From Chromatocurvus halotolerans (lineage in GTDB: Bacteria > Pseudomonadota > Gammaproteobacteria > Pseudomonadales > Halieaceae), in contig NZ_SLWX01000014.1 in the NCBI RefSeq assembly GCF_004340525.1, positions 1 to 64,000 of the forward strand: a stretch of DNA of 64,000 nt, in the 5' to 3' direction. Below, in pieces: positions 62,769 to 64,000 of the stretch (its first letter is position 1; each line of letters opens with the position of its first letter). A program made the translations under genes and the position numbers. The notes beneath the pieces were generated by a model that worked only from the letters and a program-made list of their open reading frames with translations, had not been told where the DNA came from and made no database searches.

Positions 62769-63569
62769 ATGCGTGTACTTCACATTCTGCACCCAACCCC
62801 GGAGTGCCTGCCAGTGACAGTGTCCTTATCCAACGATATTTTCGATGACTTTTTTCATCAATTCACCGTGGAGCCGGTCGTATCGCGCGCGCAAATGCGC
62901 GAGGTTGGCCGCCTTCGCCACCACGTTTACTGTGAGGAATTCGCTTATGAGCCGCCACGACCCAGCGGTATCGAGGCTGACCAGCATGATGGACACTCAC
63001 TGCACTGCCTGGTGAGGCATAACCGCAGCGGCACGCCTGCGGGCTGCGTGAGGTTGATATGCGCCTCCGAAGAGCACACTCTCGCGCTGGAGGATTACTG
63101 CCTGCCTGCGATGCACCTGGATCACATGAGCGCCCTCAGTGAGCGCAGGCACGCACTGTGCGAATTCTCCCGACTTGCCGTGGCGCCCGGTTTCCGCATC
63201 CGCAGACGCCTGGGCGACAGCGCGGTACAGACCGGGGTTCCCGCGGAGTGCCTCGACGACGAACGCGCCTGTTACCCACTGGTCACCACGGCCACCTTTC
63301 TCGCCGCGTTTGCCACTGCTGATACCGTTGGCCGCTCGAACGTTTTCGGGATGATGGAGGCGTCCCTGCCCCGCCTCCTGCGCCGCGCAGGGATCGCTGT
63401 GCAACCCGCAGGGGACTTCATGGACTACCACGGGCGTCGCGCGCCACATTTTGTCACCGTGGAGGAGGCCGTTTCCGGGATGCGCCCAGAGGTGCGACAG
63501 CTATATGAGCGCATCCACGATGCGGTATCCGCAAACCCGGTCGTCTCCGGCACCGCCGCCGTCGCCTGA
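62769..63569 (+). CDS. Second exosortase-associated acyltransferase
   Basis: A 266-residue relative of the protein at 61686-62519. Shared blocks are RLRHHVYCEEFAYEPPRPSG, HCLVRHNRSGTPAGCVRLIC, ALCEFSRLAVAPGFRIRRRL, MMEASLPRLLRRAGIAVQPA and the Y-x-G-x-R-A-P-H/Y motif YHGRRAPHF (GVRAPYY in the sister). The two proteins are diverged duplicates or separately acquired relatives. The ATG at 62769 is used; a later GTG near 62815 is a possible alternative. Divergent arrangement implies separate expression. Role as for its sister; unknown substrate. Confidence 0.88.
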   Translation: MRVLHILHPTPECLPVTVSLSNDIFDDFFHQFTVEPVVSRAQMREVGRLRHHVYCEEFAYEPPRPSGIEADQHDGHSLHCLVRHNRSGTPAGCVRLICASEEHTLALEDYCLPAMHLDHMSALSERRHALCEFSRLAVAPGFRIRRRLGDSAVQTGVPAECLDDERACYPLVTTATFLAAFATADTVGRSNVFGMMEASLPRLLRRAGIAVQPAGDFMDYHGRRAPHFVTVEEAVSGMRPEVRQLYERIHDAVSANPVVSGTAAVA

Positions 63570-63690
63570 CGATGGCCCGGGCGTCAGCGCTCAGCGCGAG
63601 TGAACATACCGCAGACGGGTAAGCGGCGGTGTTCGCAATGCGCCTTGACCTCCGTATACTCGGCGATACACGGAAAAAGGCGATGACAGC

Positions 63691-64000
63691 ATGACCAGAG
63701 CGGAAAGCCGCCCGTCCCATGACACCGCGTGCCGCAGCACGTGGCTGTTTTTATCGGTCTGTCTTTTTTGCCTGCCAGTGACGGGCAGCGACCTCACGGG
63801 AGACGAGCTCGCACGCAATGTCTACGAGCGGGCGGATGGGCAGGATGCCGTTATCGCCGGCAGTATGACGCTGCAGGGCGAAAACAGCCGGATGCGGGTA
63901 CGCCGGACCTACACCTATCAGCTTGAGGGTGAAAACGGCAATAACAGGGCCCTGATTCGCTTTACCGAGCCCGGCAATATTGCCGAGACGGGGCTGCTGG
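63691..64000 (+). CDS. Outer membrane lipoprotein-sorting-type protein, partial
   Basis: The 5' part of a gene cut by the window end (103 complete codons). The signal peptide (STWLFLSVCLFCLPVTGS) is followed by DELARNVYERADGQDAVIAG, MTLQGENSRMRVRRTYTYQL and RALIRFTEPGNIAETGLL, the beginning of the LolA-like fold typical of outer-membrane lipoprotein-sorting proteins that accompany MMPL/RND transporters. The ATG at 63691 begins the signal peptide. Family assignment from this partial sequence is likely but not certain. Confidence 0.7.
   Translation, partial: MTRAESRPSHDTACRSTWLFLSVCLFCLPVTGSDLTGDELARNVYERADGQDAVIAGSMTLQGENSRMRVRRTYTYQLEGENGNNRALIRFTEPGNIAETGLL

Noticed and set aside
1-64000. 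CRISPR arrays, tRNA, rRNA or riboswitches
   Set aside because: No regularly spaced direct repeats with unique spacers and no RNA-gene signatures were seen; the only arrays are the IS ends and the Tyr-Gly codons.

Overview
The window looks like a chromosomal segment of a gammaproteobacterium, perhaps a marine Cellvibrionales or Halieaceae-type organism. That is inferred from gene style and from GC content, which is high across most of the window; it is not proven. It is dominated by an exosortase A (XrtA) / PEP-CTERM exopolysaccharide locus. The right-hand two thirds hold nearly the complete known set: XrtA fused to EpsI, the EPS export and chain-length machinery with a tyrosine autokinase, UDP-sugar enzymes, many glycosyltransferases, three polysaccharide deacetylases, a FemAB-like protein, an O-antigen-ligase-fold protein, the PrsK/PrsR two-component pair, the TPR lipoprotein PrsT and two acyltransferases of the exosortase-associated family.

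Layout. 1-4.4 kb: a broken type IV minor pilin, a PEP-CTERM substrate gene cut by an IS21-family element, and that element, whose istB carries a frameshift. 4.3-5.4 kb: an intact PEP-CTERM protein behind a strong sigma-54 (-24/-12) promoter with a consensus IHF site. 5.5-9.8 kb: a membrane-anchored beta-helix protein and an 800-residue VanZ-domain membrane protein. 10.0-11.4 kb: an ISNCY/IS1202-type element with a 17-bp target duplication. 11.4-16.4 kb (minus strand): acyl carrier protein, a fusion of the two exosortase A-associated hydrolases, an MBOAT acyltransferase and an SGNH-like partner. 16.6-28.4 kb (mostly plus strand): accessory glycan genes, several of them visibly AT-richer, comprising a sulfotransferase with a nonsense codon, a Cys-less asparagine-synthetase homologue and its decayed paralogue, a GNAT-like protein, four glycosyltransferases, a flippase and a methyltransferase. 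28.5-54.9 kb (minus strand): about 23 tightly packed and often overlapping genes from TviC/TviB to a small TPR protein, probably one or two long transcripts. 55.3-58.8 kb (plus): prsK-prsR. 58.8-62.5 kb (minus): prsT and an acyltransferase. 62.8-64 kb (plus): a second acyltransferase and the start of an outer-membrane lipoprotein-sorting-type gene.

How they work together (mostly inference from family knowledge). TviB, TviC and WecB make UDP-amino-sugar precursors. The glycosyltransferases build a repeat unit. The flippase, ligase, chain-length, kinase, export and outer-membrane proteins move and polymerise it. Deacetylases, the ACP/hydrolase/MBOAT module, the sulfotransferase relic and the acyltransferases would decorate it. 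XrtA cleaves PEP-CTERM proteins at the membrane, probably as they are glycosylated and secreted. PrsK/PrsR with sigma-54 would switch on the PEP-CTERM substrate. No initiating phosphoglycosyl transferase (EpsB/WcaJ type) was found in the window, and the acyl-CoA ligase and decarboxylase that often accompany the ACP/hydrolase genes are absent as well.

Points most worth a second look: the sigma-54/IHF promoter, a 27-residue membrane peptide gene coupled to both neighbours, palindromic repeats translated in frame inside three pathway genes, the fused hydrolase, and the number of recently broken genes.
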